Shown here piece by piece: positions 9,700-21,110 of a stretch of 64,000 nt of DNA. The stretch lies in assembly GCA_020975725.1 (NCBI GenBank), contig QXJR01000030.1:248001-312000 (forward strand), given 5' to 3'. The notes beneath the pieces are model-generated. The model was not told where the DNA came from, made no database searches, and saw nothing but the letters and a program-made list of their open reading frames with translations. The DNA comes from Picocystis sp. L7 (taxonomy: Eukaryota; Chlorophyta; Picocystophyceae; Picocystales; Picocystaceae). A program made the translations under genes and the position numbers. Within the stretch, counting starts at the first letter, position 1, and the number at the start of each line of letters is the position of its first letter.

Positions 9700-10950
9700 G
9701 TCCGCCCATGCGTTCCTATGTTACCATCCAAAAAACGAAAACGAAAACAAAGACAAACACGCTTCAACAGGGATGAGACGGTGTGGATCCCATCATCGCA
9801 CCCATCCACACGTGTCTTGGTTCGTTTCTAAGGAAGGAAGGATGGAAGGGCTCTCTCAGACCTCTCCCCCTCAATCCCTGCCAGTCGCCTCCCCCCCCAG
9901 TCCCTCTCTGTCTCCCACCCCCTCTCGCTTCGTCTTCTACGTCCATGGCTTTCGAACACCCACGCACGCACGTGTCCAGATGGAAAGGAAGCAACGCCCG
10001 TTCCTTGCGATGCCTACGCCCTCCTCGGGGTGCGAAACCAATCCGCGACGTTCGACCGAGGCACTGCGCCCTGGATTCGACCTACAACAACCGCACTTTG
10101 CGGCACGAAGAAACGGTAACCACACGACTAGCAGGGAAAACAAAACGTCCGCGTACAACGCCCACGGATTCCTCTTCGGCACCCCGAGCCCCGCCCCCCA
10201 ACATCGAAGAGAAAGTGCAAGCAATCACGGAATGAACAACTCCATCGCGCCAAACAACCACACGTGGTGCGGGGAAAAATTGGCGCGGGCGTTGTGATGG
10301 ATTGATTTCAAGTTTGCGTAGAAGGTGGTGACAACCTTGGATGGTTGGGCGGGTCAGAATGTCTATCCATTCCCATCGATTGAACCGGTTCGTCATTCCA
10401 CCGGCCTTTTGTTCGGTCCTTTGCATGGTATGAACTTGCAATGATAGGACGGTCAAACATCCAACCGACGGTGAGAACGCCTTTTGACCAATTCGCTCGC
10501 TTGTTTGCAATCACTTCGTCAATGACCGTCTTCGCAAAGCCACTCTCCACGGAAGCTTGCTTGAAAGGGGTCGAGCATCGATGGTTGGTCTCTCGATGTG
10601 GGTCGCGGTGTGCACGCGTGTCGTTGGATGCATTTCGTTTTGCTATGCATGTCTCAATCTATGGTACCTTGCATAGTAGTTTGGGTTCATCAAGGCCGTG
10701 GCGTGGCGTTCCTCCTTCGTTCCCGTGTGGATTTCCTTCGTCGTCCATTCGAGTTGTCTTTTCCATCCATCGTGGTTGTGCTTTGGGTTGCATCCACCTC
10801 CATGTCTTCTTGGGTCCGTGACAAGACGGATGACTTGGATCCACCACGTACAGCTTGGGTTGGGTTGAAAGGCTCCCTTCCTATCTTGGGTTCCACCTTT
10901 CCCTTCAGATCGAGGGATTCACCCGAGGCGAAACGTCGATCGAAAGGGAC
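9700..10950. other. Intergenic, upstream of the glycosyltransferase
   Basis: No supported gene. A C-rich tract lies near 9888-9925. Long frames crossing this region on the + strand mostly run antisense to the glycosyltransferase and have no family resemblance. Confidence 0.55.
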
Positions 10951-12021
10951 GAGGCAGAAGGGCAGAAGGGGAGAAGGCAGAAGGGGAGAATGGCAGAAGG
11001 GAAGAATGGCAGAAGGAAGGGGAGAAGGAAGGGGAGAAGGAAGGGAAGAAGGAAGAAGGGGAGAAGGAAGAAGGAAGGGCAGAAGGGGAGAAGGGGAGAA
11101 TGGCAGAAGGGAAGAATGGCAGAAGGAAGGGGAGAAGGAAGGGAAGAAGGAAGAAGGAAGGGCAGAAGGGGAGAAGGGGAGAATGGCAGAAGGGAAGAAT
11201 GGCAGAAGGAAGGGGAGAAGGAAGGGAAGAAGGAAGAAGGAAGGGCAGAAGGGGAGAAGGGGAGAATGGCAGAAGGGAAGAATGGCAGAAGGAAGGGGAG
11301 AAGGAAGGGAAGAAGGAAGAAGGAAGGGCAGAAGGGGAGAAGGGGAGAATGGCAGAAGGGAAGAATGGCAGAAGGAAGGGGAGAAGGAAGGGAAGAAGGA
11401 AGGGAAGAAGGAAGAAGGAAGGGCAGAAGGGGAGAAGGGGAGAATGGCAGAAGGGAAGAATGGCAGAAGGAAGGGGAGAAGGAAGGGAAGAAGGAAGAAG
11501 GAAGGGCAGAAGGGGAGAAGGGGAGAATGGCAGAAGGGAAGAATGGCAGAAGGAAGGGGAGAAGGAAGGGAAGAAGGAAGAAGGAAGGGCAGAAGGGGAG
11601 AAGGGGAGAATGGCAGAAGGGAAGAATGGCAGAAGGAAGGGGAGAAGGAAGGGAAGAAGGAAGGGAAGAAGGAAGAAGGAAGGGCAGAAGGGGAGAAGGG
11701 GAGAATGGCAGAAGGGAAGAATGGCAGAAGGAAGGGGAGAAGGAAGGGAAGAAGGAAGAAGGAAGGGCAGAAGGGGAGAAGGGGAGAATGGCAGAAGGGA
11801 AGAATGGCAGAAGGAAGGGGAGAAGGAAGGGAAGAAGGAAGAAGGAAGGGGAGAAGGAAGGGAAGAAGGAAGAAGGAAGGGCAGAAGGGGAGAAGGGGAG
11901 AATGGCAGAAGGGAAGAATGGCAGAAGGAAGGGGAGAAGGAAGGGAAGAAGGAAGGAAGGGGAGAAGGAAGGGAAGAAGGAAGAAGGAAGGGCAGAAGGG
12001 GAGAAGGGGAGGAGGGAAGGG
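10951..12021. repeat. Purine-rich minisatellite, 83-bp unit, about 11-12 copies
   Basis: The + strand is almost only A and G for about 1.07 kb. The marker GGGCAGAAGG recurs at 11077, 11160, 11243, 11326, 11421, 11504, 11587, 11682, 11765, 11879 and 11990. Spacing is therefore 83 bp for most units, 95 bp for two that carry an extra 12-bp GA block, and 111-114 bp for the last two. Each unit is itself built from GGAAGAA-like blocks and one GGCAGAAGGGAAGAATGGCAG core. All frames stay open only because purine-rich DNA lacks stop codons on both strands; 83 is not a multiple of 3, so no protein repeat is implied. It lies between the upstream region of the glycosyltransferase and that of the Fyv7-like gene. 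Confidence 0.95.
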
Positions 12022-12470
12022 ACACACGTGGTTTGGTTTGGGATCCCTTGTGCACGTCCATGCGCTTCGATTGAGAAACGACGATGGGAAAGGAAAGCAA
12101 GGATCGCAGCGTGGACGTGGACACCTTCGTACACGCCAAGAGGTCCAGGTGGGATCCAAGGAAAGGTGAGGAACGATCCACACGTGGGCATGCGCGTGGG
12201 AGAGGGAACACGTAGACGATGGCGTGCGTCGAAGACCAAGGAACACGTCAACCGTGCTTCCAGAAGGACGCATGGCACCGATCCGTTTCGAAACGCATGG
12301 GTTCGCAGATGCACCTTCGCATCCGAAGAAGGACGCACCAACGCCACCACGTGGCGTGGGAACACGAACAACGAAAGGGACAGCCGCGAAGCTCGCGTCT
12401 CGGGGGCACACGAACGGTTGGACTGACGTGCGACGCTGATAACCTTCGTTCGGAATCCACGTCCATCGTC
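12022..12470. promoter_or_regulatory. Probable promoter and leader of the Fyv7-like gene
   Basis: About 450 bp of GC-richer sequence with CACGTG words (for example at 12025 and 12181). The reading frame of the gene stays open from 12219 but codes for nothing family-like before Met at 12471. Confidence 0.4.
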
Positions 12471-13043
12471 ATGGACGGGACGAAACGACGGATGGGACGA
12501 TTGGACGTTCGGATGGAACACCACCATGCAATAGCCTTGGAAAGGAGACGGAATCGAAACCTCGTGCGTAAAATCAAGTATCGCAAGCTGCTGGAGAAGG
12601 AAGGATGGACCACTCGTGCCCAAGAGCACGAAGCGACCAAGAAAGGATCGGATGATGAAGAAGGACCCGCGTCTTCCTCGGGAAGGAAGACCAACCCATC
12701 CATGGAAAAGACACATGAAAGGACCCAGGAATCAGATGATGAGGATCCCAACCATCTGCTGGAATCCACGGATCAACATCCGTCCCGAAACAAACGCAAG
12801 CGGGAGGCGGAGAACAACACCATGCAGAAGCTCTACGAAAAAGCGACCAGGCAGAAGCGAGCCAAGCGCGAACTGCTGGAGGAACAGGAACGGAAGAAGA
12901 ACGAAAGGCGAGAACAACGGGAAGCAGCAGCAGCAAGGAGGAAGAGAAGGACGGCAGATATGCGCAAGGTCAACCGGAAGGGACAGCCGCTCATGAAGAG
13001 CCGCATGGAAGGAATCCTCGATAAGCTCGCCAAGGATGCGTAA
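12471..13043 (+). CDS. Fyv7-like rRNA-processing protein
   Basis: A 190-residue, very basic protein. The C-terminus KVNRKGQPLMKSRMEGILDKL has the pattern of the rRNA-processing (Fyv7/CCDC59) family, where K(G)QPxMKxRxExLL is the hallmark. Before it lies a long Lys/Arg/Glu coiled coil (about 115-165, EKATRQKRAKRELLEEQERKK and onward), also typical. The N-terminal part (NLVRKIKYRKLLEKEG) aligns loosely with the family's first basic helix. Yeast Fyv7 acts in the nucleolus in 18S rRNA maturation. I chose Met at 12471 because the 84 codons upstream look like promoter. It converges with PDX1 across a 185-bp spacer. Confidence 0.72.
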   Translation: MDGTKRRMGRLDVRMEHHHAIALERRRNRNLVRKIKYRKLLEKEGWTTRAQEHEATKKGSDDEEGPASSSGRKTNPSMEKTHERTQESDDEDPNHLLESTDQHPSRNKRKREAENNTMQKLYEKATRQKRAKRELLEEQERKKNERREQREAAAARRKRRTADMRKVNRKGQPLMKSRMEGILDKLAKDA

Positions 13044-13228
13044 CTTTTCATCGGAGTACACGGAGCGATTCCCCACGTGCCAGCCAGCACCAAAGGTTCC
13101 GGCCGTCCCTTCTGCAAGTGCACGGTACACATCACATAAACAAACATAATCAATCACAGTCTATTCTTCGTAGATGCCGTGCTAGTAAAATAGTTGCACA
13201 TGAAGTCGGCCGGTCTCTCTGTGAGTAC

Positions 13229-14443
13229 CTACTCCGAACGAGTGGCATATGGCATGAAGTCCTTCCCATGACAGTTGATCCCCACCATGGGTTCTCCCAA
13301 GTTGCAGCTCACATCTCCCACCAGCTTTGCATCGGTGTAGTGCGTGACAGCCTGTACAATTGCCTTTGCGCGCTGAGCAGGGTTGCCCGACTTGAAGATT
13401 CCGGAACCAACAAACACACCATCAACGCCCAATTGCATCATCAACGCTGCATCAGCAGGGGTGGCCACACCACCGGCCGCAAAATTCACAACTGGCAGAC
13501 GTCCCAGCAGCTTGGTCTGACGCACCAGGTCGATGGGCGCTCTGATCTCCTTGGCGTACACGTACAACTCATCGTCGTCCATCGTCTGGAGCCTGCGGAT
13601 CTCTCCCTGGACCGATCGACAGTGACGGACGGCCTCGACCACATCACCGGTGCCTGCCTCTCCCTTGGTACGGATCATGGATGCTCCCTCGGCAATGCGG
13701 CGGAGGGCTTCCCCAAGGTCTCGGCAACCACACACGAAGGGGATGGTGAAGTTGTGCTTGTTGATGTGATGGACATCATCCGCCGGGGTGAGGACCTCCG
13801 ATTCATCGATGTAATCCACCCCAATGGCTTCCAGGACCTGGGCCTCCACGAAGTGACCGATGCGGGCCTTGGCCATGACAGGGATGGTCACGGCTTCCTT
13901 GATTTGCTTGATCATGGTTGGATCGCTCATGCGTGCCACTCCTCCCTCCTTGCGGATGTCTGCGGGCACGCGTTCCAGGGCCTGTCACGTTCACCAGGGT
14001 CAGTCGTTGCTCTCGCGAGGCGGCTTGGTTGTCCGTTAAGCAGCAAGGTGCTCTTTGCGGCGGTGGGCACACACGCGAGGGCCACTCTCGACGTTTGCAT
14101 TTGCTGCGCTTGACGTACCATCACTGCGACAGCTCCAGCCTCCTCGGCGATGCGTGCTTGTTCCACGTTGACGACGTCCATGATGACGCCACCCTTGAGC
14201 ATCTGGGCGAGTCCGACCTGATCGATGCATGCTATTCGGTCAGTCCAACTCGTCCTGTACGCGAGCGGCTTCCAAAGCTGCGAATTCCTCCCGGTTCGTC
14301 TGTTCCCTCGCGTGCTGCGTTTGGTTTCGCTTCGATAGCACGGTTTCGCGTCCGTTCCACGGTCCGGGAAAAACGCGCACGTCGTACGCTCGCGAACGTT
14401 TTCCGTCGTCCTGTTGGCAGGACGCATCCGATGGGTGTTTCAT
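13229..14443 (-). CDS. PDX1: Pyridoxal 5'-phosphate synthase subunit PDX1 (SNZ family), three exons
   Basis: PDX1 makes vitamin B6 from ribose 5-phosphate, glyceraldehyde 3-phosphate and ammonia supplied by PDX2. The body is highly conserved: [31 protein letters not shown], then [33 protein letters not shown] (first catalytic Lys), [18 protein letters not shown] (second catalytic Lys) and [20 protein letters not shown] (phosphate-binding loop). Two introns can be placed by frame and motif. The first is 14260-14218 (43 bp, GTACAG...CAG); the second is 14118-13982 (137 bp, GTACGT...CAG), between AVAVM and ALERV. The exact start is uncertain: Met at 14443 gives an N-terminal extension of about 60 residues longer than usual. 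The C-terminus is normal at 13229. Confidence 0.88.
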
Positions 14444-15481
14444 CGTCTTTGGTTTCGTCCCGACGGAGCGTGCTTCGTTCTTGTTTTTTTTTTCATTCTC
14501 TGTCTCCCTTTTTCTCGTTCGTCGGGTGGTGGTGGTGTGCGGCGCTTTCTTCCTTGGTATCTTCTTCGTTTCCTTCGTTCTGCATCCCACAGGATCGCGT
14601 GTGTTGCGTTTCTACCCTCGGTTTCTTTCGTTTCGATCTCACCTTGACGGCATGTGTGCCTTTCTGCTGTTCCATGGCGGCGGTGGTGGAGTGGTGGTGC
14701 GTCGGTCGACGTGTGTCTTCAAGAACGTAGGAATGGACCGGAAGGATCCTGGGGTTGAAGGACATCCACCCCGGTCACGTCCCCGGTTTCATCGATCCCC
14801 CGTTCCCGGATCGAAAAGGGATCCCCCTCGGGTTCGGGAGGGTGGGGGAAAGGAGAAGGGAGACCCCTGGTGTGAACGATGACGCGTCACGCTCCGATGG
14901 ACGGATGGGATCGATCCGAAAAGTACGGGTTCGTCCCCCATCCCCAACCGCGTACCGGGGGGGGGGATCCAATGCCCATCCCTCCACCCCAACCCCTCCA
15001 AAGGGATCCCACCCCGAATTGCCGTACAAGACGTGGAGGTCGATCCAAAACCACGACTGGCCAAACGAGACCCCAAGGCATGGGGATGGGCAGACCGTAC
15101 GAAAGAAGAACCCTCCACTCCTCCCTCCCCGCCACCACCGATCGGAGGGAAGTACTCCCCCACCCGCGAACCTCGTCCACCAAGGTCGAACCAAAGAAGG
15201 AACGACCCAAGATACCAAAAGGAGTGGCATGACCACGACCTACATCCCATTCGACCCGACAAACGTTGGGGCCCGTTCGGCTCACGCGGCGTGACATCGC
15301 ACCTACGACTGTCGCTCGCGGTGCGCATGCGTGGCATCGATACGGCCCACACGATCTACAAAAATAAGAGACCTGAAAATGCACGGTACAAAGTACGTAG
15401 ATACACAATGCATGGAACAAGCACCTGCCTCGATCCATCGTGTTGTTAAGTGTCCCCATCGTTCGCGAACTTGCAGGAATG
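14444..15481. other. Intergenic upstream of PDX1 up to the Copia element
   Basis: No recognisable gene. It includes a T-rich stretch near 14480-14520 and a G-rich run near 14957-14966. GC-rich DNA keeps several frames open without family resemblance. Confidence 0.5.
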
Positions 15482-15772
15482 TGTTGAGCATGCTCGTCCC
15501 TGGTTTAGACAAGACGCGTCCCCGCTTGGAAGCCTAAAATGTGTACGGTACCCTTCGAGGAACGAGGGAGCTTCAGAGCTCCTCGAGGGTACATGCCCTT
15601 ACCTCATAATAGCAGTGAAGTTACCGTCGAGGATTGCCGGGGATGCAACTACAATCCTGTGCGGTGGATGGAAACCCGAATCCAAGGTATTTCCTACCAT
15701 CCATTTCGTGAGTTGAAATAGATCAAGTACGAAGATGGCGACCCACAAACGTACAAGTGGCAGCTTCTTACA
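15482..15772 (+). repeat. 5' LTR of Copia element 1
   Basis: A 291-bp direct repeat beginning TGTTGAGC and ending CA, with its partner at 19628-19918. About five differences are seen by eye between the two copies (roughly 1.7 percent), suggesting an insertion that is recent but not brand new. Target duplication GAATG precedes it at 15477-15481. Confidence 0.95.
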
Positions 15773-18700
15773 TGGTATCGGAGTTGCGTTAGAAGCCAAC
15801 GACCACAAGAAACACCGGACGGAAGAACGAAAAGTACAACGACCAAAAAAAAATAAAAAGAGGCGTAACATAGGAAAAGTTGGAAAGTGGACTTCATTTC
15901 GAAAAACTCACATCTGAAAACTACCCTAGTTGGCAACTCCGCATGCGAGCTCTCCTTGTGACGAAAGGTATTGAAAGCGCATTGGTAGAAAAGGAATATG
16001 AAAACTCTGAACAAGCGCTTGCATTGATGTGCTTGTGTTTGACAAACGAGTATGTGGATATGATCGCACAGAGCGCAAGGTCCTTTGATGCGTGATCAGC
16101 ACTTGAAGACATTCACGTTGGTCAAACAACTGCTCGCCGTCTAAGTCTAAGGAAGGACTTGAGTGGTTTGAGTAAGAGTCCAACCGAAAATATGATAAGC
16201 TACATAATGAGGGCTAAACATATTTGTACGAGTCTACGGGCCATTGATGGCTCTGTGACAGACACGCAGCTTACTGATTCTATCCTAGCTGGAATGCCAA
16301 GTGAGTATGATAACAAGGTTGAAATGCTAGCCACCATGGGAGAAACAGGCATGCTAAAGATACAAAATCAACTACTTCAAGCCGAAAGTGCACTCTCAAC
16401 AAGAGAAACAAACAAAGGACAAATAGCCTTTGTAACGCAATTACGCAAACCAAAGGTTAACTGCTCCTACTGTGGACGAACAGGTCACTCACGCGAAAAA
16501 TGTTGGTACTTAAATGGACTCCCAAAACATCTACAGATGCAACCTAACAATGAAACAGAAAATGGGAAATTTGCATTTGTGACTAGTACCTACAGTTGTG
16601 GAACATCAGCGCCTCTTGAGAATGTTTGGATAGTTGACAGTGGGGCAACAACATATGTTTGCTCCAACCGGCACTTGTTCAAGAATGACGTGAAACAAAT
16701 CGGAAAACAACATATCTTGGTTGAAAACGGACAAATTGTAACTGCTGAAGAACTTCGTCATGTTGCAGTGCAACCGGGACTCAAGTTACATGATGTATTG
16801 TTTTGTCCAGAACTAAGGACCAACCTCATATCCATCACTAAACTCATTGAAGATGGTTTTGATATTTACTTTGCCAACAAGGAGTGCAGCATCTGGAAAG
16901 GGAAAACAAAAATTATCACTGCTCCAAAAGTCCATCAGTTTTCATGCTGCAACAAGAGGGAGAGAAAGTTTGCTCTGCATTCGAGCTACATACAAAAATG
17001 GCACATTTTGGCCAGAAGCCAAAACTCAAAGGTGCTGTCACCGGGCTGAATGAGAATGATTTGGAGGATGTGAAAAACTGTGAAATCTGCATCCAAGCAA
17101 AACAGACTCGAAAACCAATTTAAAAAGGCAAGAAAGAAAATACAGCAAAATCCGGTGAGTTCTTGCATCTCGATCTAATGGGCCCAATCACACCATGTGG
17201 AAAAAATGGAGAACGTATTATCATAACTATTCTGGACGAAAACAACAAGCTAGGTTATTCCAAAGCACAACTATCTAAATCTGATGCTGGGGGTGTGATC
17301 AAAGTTGCCGTCAAGATAATCGAGCGACAAACAGAACACCCAGTAAAAGTCATCCGCTCCGACCGTGGAACAGAATTTCTTAATCATGGGTTGAAAAACT
17401 TTCTGAATGAAAACGGAATCGTGCAACAAACTAATGCTCCATATACACCGCAGCAAAACGGCAACGCAGAACGGTTCAATCGGACATTGATTGAAAAAGT
17501 ACGAGCCGTTTTACTTGAAAGTGGACTTGACAAATCTTACTGGCCGTATGTAATAGAATTCTGTTCCTACGTACGAAATCGTTTGCCGTGCAAGCCGCAT
17601 GACAAAACACCCATAGAACTAGCTTTCGGTATAAAACCTGATTTGTCTTTCATGCATGTTTTTGGAGAAGAATGTTTTGTGTTGAAAACTCCAACTGAAA
17701 ATCCAGGAAAACTCGAAGCAAAGAGTGAACGTGGGATATTTCTTGGTTATGAACCTGGAACAAAGGACACATTCAAAATAATGTGTGATAACAAAATTAT
17801 CATACCTAGGAATGTCAAATTTACTAGTATTGACAAAACAACCAAAAACGACGATTTGAAGGAAATGCAGCAAGATATACTACCAATGGACCTCCTAGTG
17901 GAAACTGATGGCATGCAGATAGACTGCAACGAACCTTCTCAAGATTTAGAAGCAATAGACCAGAACACAAGTTCTACCGAAGACCCAATGGACACCGAAG
18001 AAAATCAACCTGCTTCACGCAACGAAAGAAGATACCCAACTCGTGAACGACGAAAACCTCAGGACTTTTGGGTTGCCAATCTCTGTATTCAAGAGCCACA
18101 AAGTATCCAAGATGCATTTACATGCCCGCAGAAGGAAGACTGGTTGCTTGCCTTACAGGAGGAAATAACAAGCTTGCAACAAAATGATGTTTTCGATGTG
18201 GTTGTAAAAGCCCATGCGGTCAAGTCACTACCCTGCAAATGGGTCTTTAAAATCAAATATGATCAACATGGAAACATTCAACGGTTCAAAGCTCGCTTGG
18301 TTGCAAAAGGATTCAAACATGTGAATGGTGTAGATTATGACGAGACTTTTGCACCGGTAGCACGGCATAGCACACTGAGGCTGCTTCTCACAATGGCAGC
18401 AACAAGAGATTGGGAAATTCAAAACATAGATATTAAGACAACATTTCTAAAGGGAGATCTTGATGAAGAAATCTTTATGGACATACCACCTGGATTTGAG
18501 CAGCCTGGAAAAGTTTGGAAGTTGAAGAAAACACTTTTTGGACTAAAACAGGCACCTCGAGCATGGCATTTGAAACTTACTGAAAAGCTGGAGAGAATGG
18601 GGTTCGTGTGTTCAAATGCAGACCCTGGTTTATACCGTGCAGAAAACACCCTCTTGATGCTGTACGTTGATGACTTATTGCTTTGTGGTGATGGTGTCGA

Positions 18701-19627
18701 AAACTTGGCAATGCTTAAGAACATGTTACTCGAAGAATTTGAAGGACGAGACCTTGGTGCTACAGATCATTTTCTAGGCATCAAAATACAGCGGGACCGT
18801 CCGAAAGGTATGGTGTTTATATCCCAAGAGAGCTATATTGAAAACATCTTGCAAAGGTTTCGTATGGACAAGTGTCAAGCAGTCTCAACTCCTTTGGAGC
18901 CAGGAGTAAAATTCACTACAGCGAACCAAAACACAACGATTGACTTTCCATATCAAGAACTTGTTGGATGTTTGATGTACTTGGCAGTTTGTACTCGACC
19001 AGATATTGCCTTTGTTACGAACTGCTTGGCTCGATTTGTGGTTGCGCCGACGAACACACATGTCACGATTGCAAAGCGAGTGTTGAAGTATTTGAGTGGC
19101 TCAAAATCTCATGGACTGCTTCTGGGATCACACAATCAGAATCTACTCGAAGGATACTGTGATGCAAACTACGGAACTTGTGAAGTGACAAGGCGAAGTA
19201 CAACTGGCTATCTATTTACTTTTGCTGGCAGTCTGATTTCGTGGCAGACGAAACTTCAGAAGACCGTCGCAACATCCACTACTGAAGCCGAGTACATGGC
19301 TGCAGCCGCAGCCGCAAAAGAAGCGTTGTACCTCAGAAAGATCTTAGAAGACATTGGCATGGGTCCAAACTGCATCACCATACATTGTGACAACCAAGGT
19401 GCCGTCAATCTTACCAAGAATGCACTAACAGTGTCAAGAACGAAACACGTGGACATTGCGCACCACTTTGTGCGGAATCGAGTGAGTAGGGGAGAGTTAC
19501 AGTTGAAGCATATCCACACTTTAGATTAACTAGCCGATTTTCTTACAAAGGCATTGTGATCGACCAAGTTGCAAAACGTACTTCAAAACCTTGCAGTGCA
19601 ACAATACCAGGCCACAAGCATGGAGAG

Positions 19628-19918
19628 TGTTGAGCATGCTCGTCCCTGGTTTAGACAAGACGCGTCCCCGCTTGGAAGCCTAAAATGTGTACGGTACCCT
19701 TCGAGGAACGAGGGAGCTTCAGAGCTCCTCGAGGGTGCATGCCCTTACCTCATAATAGCAGTGAAGTTACCGTCGAGGATTGCCGGGGATGCAACTACAA
19801 TCCTGTGCGGTGGATGGAAACCCAAATCCAAGGTATTTCCTACCATCCATTTCGTGAGTTGAAATAGATCAAGTACGAAGATGGCGACCCACAAATTTAC
19901 AAGTGGCAGCTTCTTAGA
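19628..19918 (+). repeat. 3' LTR of Copia element 1
   Basis: Partner of the 15482-15772 repeat, same length, followed by the target duplication GAATG at 19919-19923. Confidence 0.95.
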
Positions 19919-20599
19919 GAATGCACTGAGGATCATCACTACACACGAGCAAAGCAAGAAAATTAATGGAACACGAACACGCACCGACTTACGTGCAAGC
20001 GGAAAAGAAGGAATGGTTGATCCACCCGCTTCTCCTACTCGATTTTGAATGAAATCAAGAACGCATGCTGTCGTGGTTTGCAATGGAGACGCAATTGTCT
20101 AGGCACGGACGACTCCGCCCATCGCTCTGGCCGCCATGTACCGATGGTTTGCCGTTTGCATTGCAAAGGCAAAACATCTAGCATTGCAAATCGTGTTCGG
20201 AATTCGTTGCGATCCATTTTTGCAAGGGGGGTCGATTAGATTGCATACATCATTGCTTAGCACCCGTGTAACATAGAACGATCCGTGAAGTAGGTATGTG
20301 TTCCGTTGTCATGGCGCCTCGAGGCCCAGCCTTCGGTTGCGATCAAGGTTGCAGCACTTCCATCATCGTGACGTTGCCGAGTCTGTGCTAATGGCGTCGT
20401 GCGGGCGTGTTGCTAGTTTGCACTGCCGAGGTGGTGGTGATTGTACTCCGGAACATCGAGAATTTGTTGTTGTGTTCTCCTTGTTCCCCTTCGCCACAAT
20501 TTACGATACATTGTCCCTCCGTTGGGTAATTTGCCTGTGGTTAAGCCACATACTTATCCAATTTATCCTTCACATAGCCCTTATCGGAAAGGGAGACGG
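19919..20599. other. Gene-free flank of Copia element 1
   Basis: No frame resembles a known protein. It separates the Copia element from an older retroelement fragment. Confidence 0.5.
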
Positions 20600-21110
20600 T
20601 CCTGTCCACATTCAAATTAAGTACGAGCATTGCATCCGCCTGAAGACATGGCCGTGGAGGACGTCTCATTGAGGGGCATGCAAGGGCCTACCTCAAGAGT
20701 CCGAGTATATTCCCCCCATGCCTCCCAATACCTCCACATGGATAAGGGGATGTTGCAAGCGATGGAACCCAAGAGCCTTTGGCCAATGCGAAGTAATCGT
20801 GAACACAAGGGTTGTAGGTTCGGCCTCCAACTTGCTTGTCAAGGAGTCAATGAGGCAACATGGCGCGTGTGCCCACAAGTCGCCGTGGTTAGCCCAATCT
20901 TGGGCGAGAGCATTTGTCTCCTTTGTAAGGAAGGCCAGACATTGAGCATTGTTTGACGAGACAAACAACTCCTACGTATGTTGCCCGAATATGAGCAAGA
21001 TTCTCCTAAAAGCTCCGCGAACGGGTGCGCACTCCTCGCCGTTTGAGGATATCTTCGGAAAGACAAGTGTCTCGAGATGGCTAGGTGCGACACCTCGATT
21101 GCATGGGCTT
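20600..21110 (-). mobile_element. Old Ty3/DIRS-like retroelement fragment, RNase H region (fossil)
   Basis: On the minus strand the words SSNNAQCLAFLTKETNALAQ, LWAHAPCCLIDSLTSKLEAEP and HWPKALGFHRLQH form the conserved tail that follows reverse transcriptase and RNase H in Ty3- and DIRS-type elements (usual pattern DLFAS..NAQ..., then PP..LI, then W..QPWFP). The same protein is better kept, in the opposite orientation, at 38828-39325. No LTRs or inverted ends are seen, and several breaks are present. It looks much older than the Copia copies. Confidence 0.6.

Larger units (their letters stand above)
15482..19918 (+). mobile_element. Copia-family LTR retrotransposon, near full length (fossil)
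   Basis: A 4.4-kb element with two 291-bp LTRs and a 5-bp target duplication, GAATG, on both sides. Directly after the 5' LTR, TGGTATCGGAG at 15773 fits the plant-type Copia primer-binding site that pairs with initiator tRNA-Met. Parts in order on the + strand are: gag with a CCHC zinc knuckle (CSYCGRTGHSREKC), aspartic protease (WIVDSGATTYVCSN), integrase with the DRGTEF and QQNGNAERFNR motifs, reverse transcriptase (RFKARLVAKGF, GLKQAPRAWH, LYVDDLLLCGD) and RNase H (TTEAEYMAAAAAAKEA). Integrase before reverse transcriptase defines the Copia order. The coding region shows about two or three breaks, so the copy is probably dead though young; the 3' half is well kept. Confidence 0.95.

Noticed and set aside
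9011-10297. 428-codon frame on the + strand
   Set aside because: It runs antisense to the membrane glycosyltransferase and into its promoter, with no protein-family resemblance.
10598-12716. Long Lys/Arg/Glu or Ser/Pro/Phe repeat proteins on both strands
   Set aside because: All frames of the purine minisatellite stay open because it lacks stop codons by composition; the 83-bp unit is not a multiple of 3.
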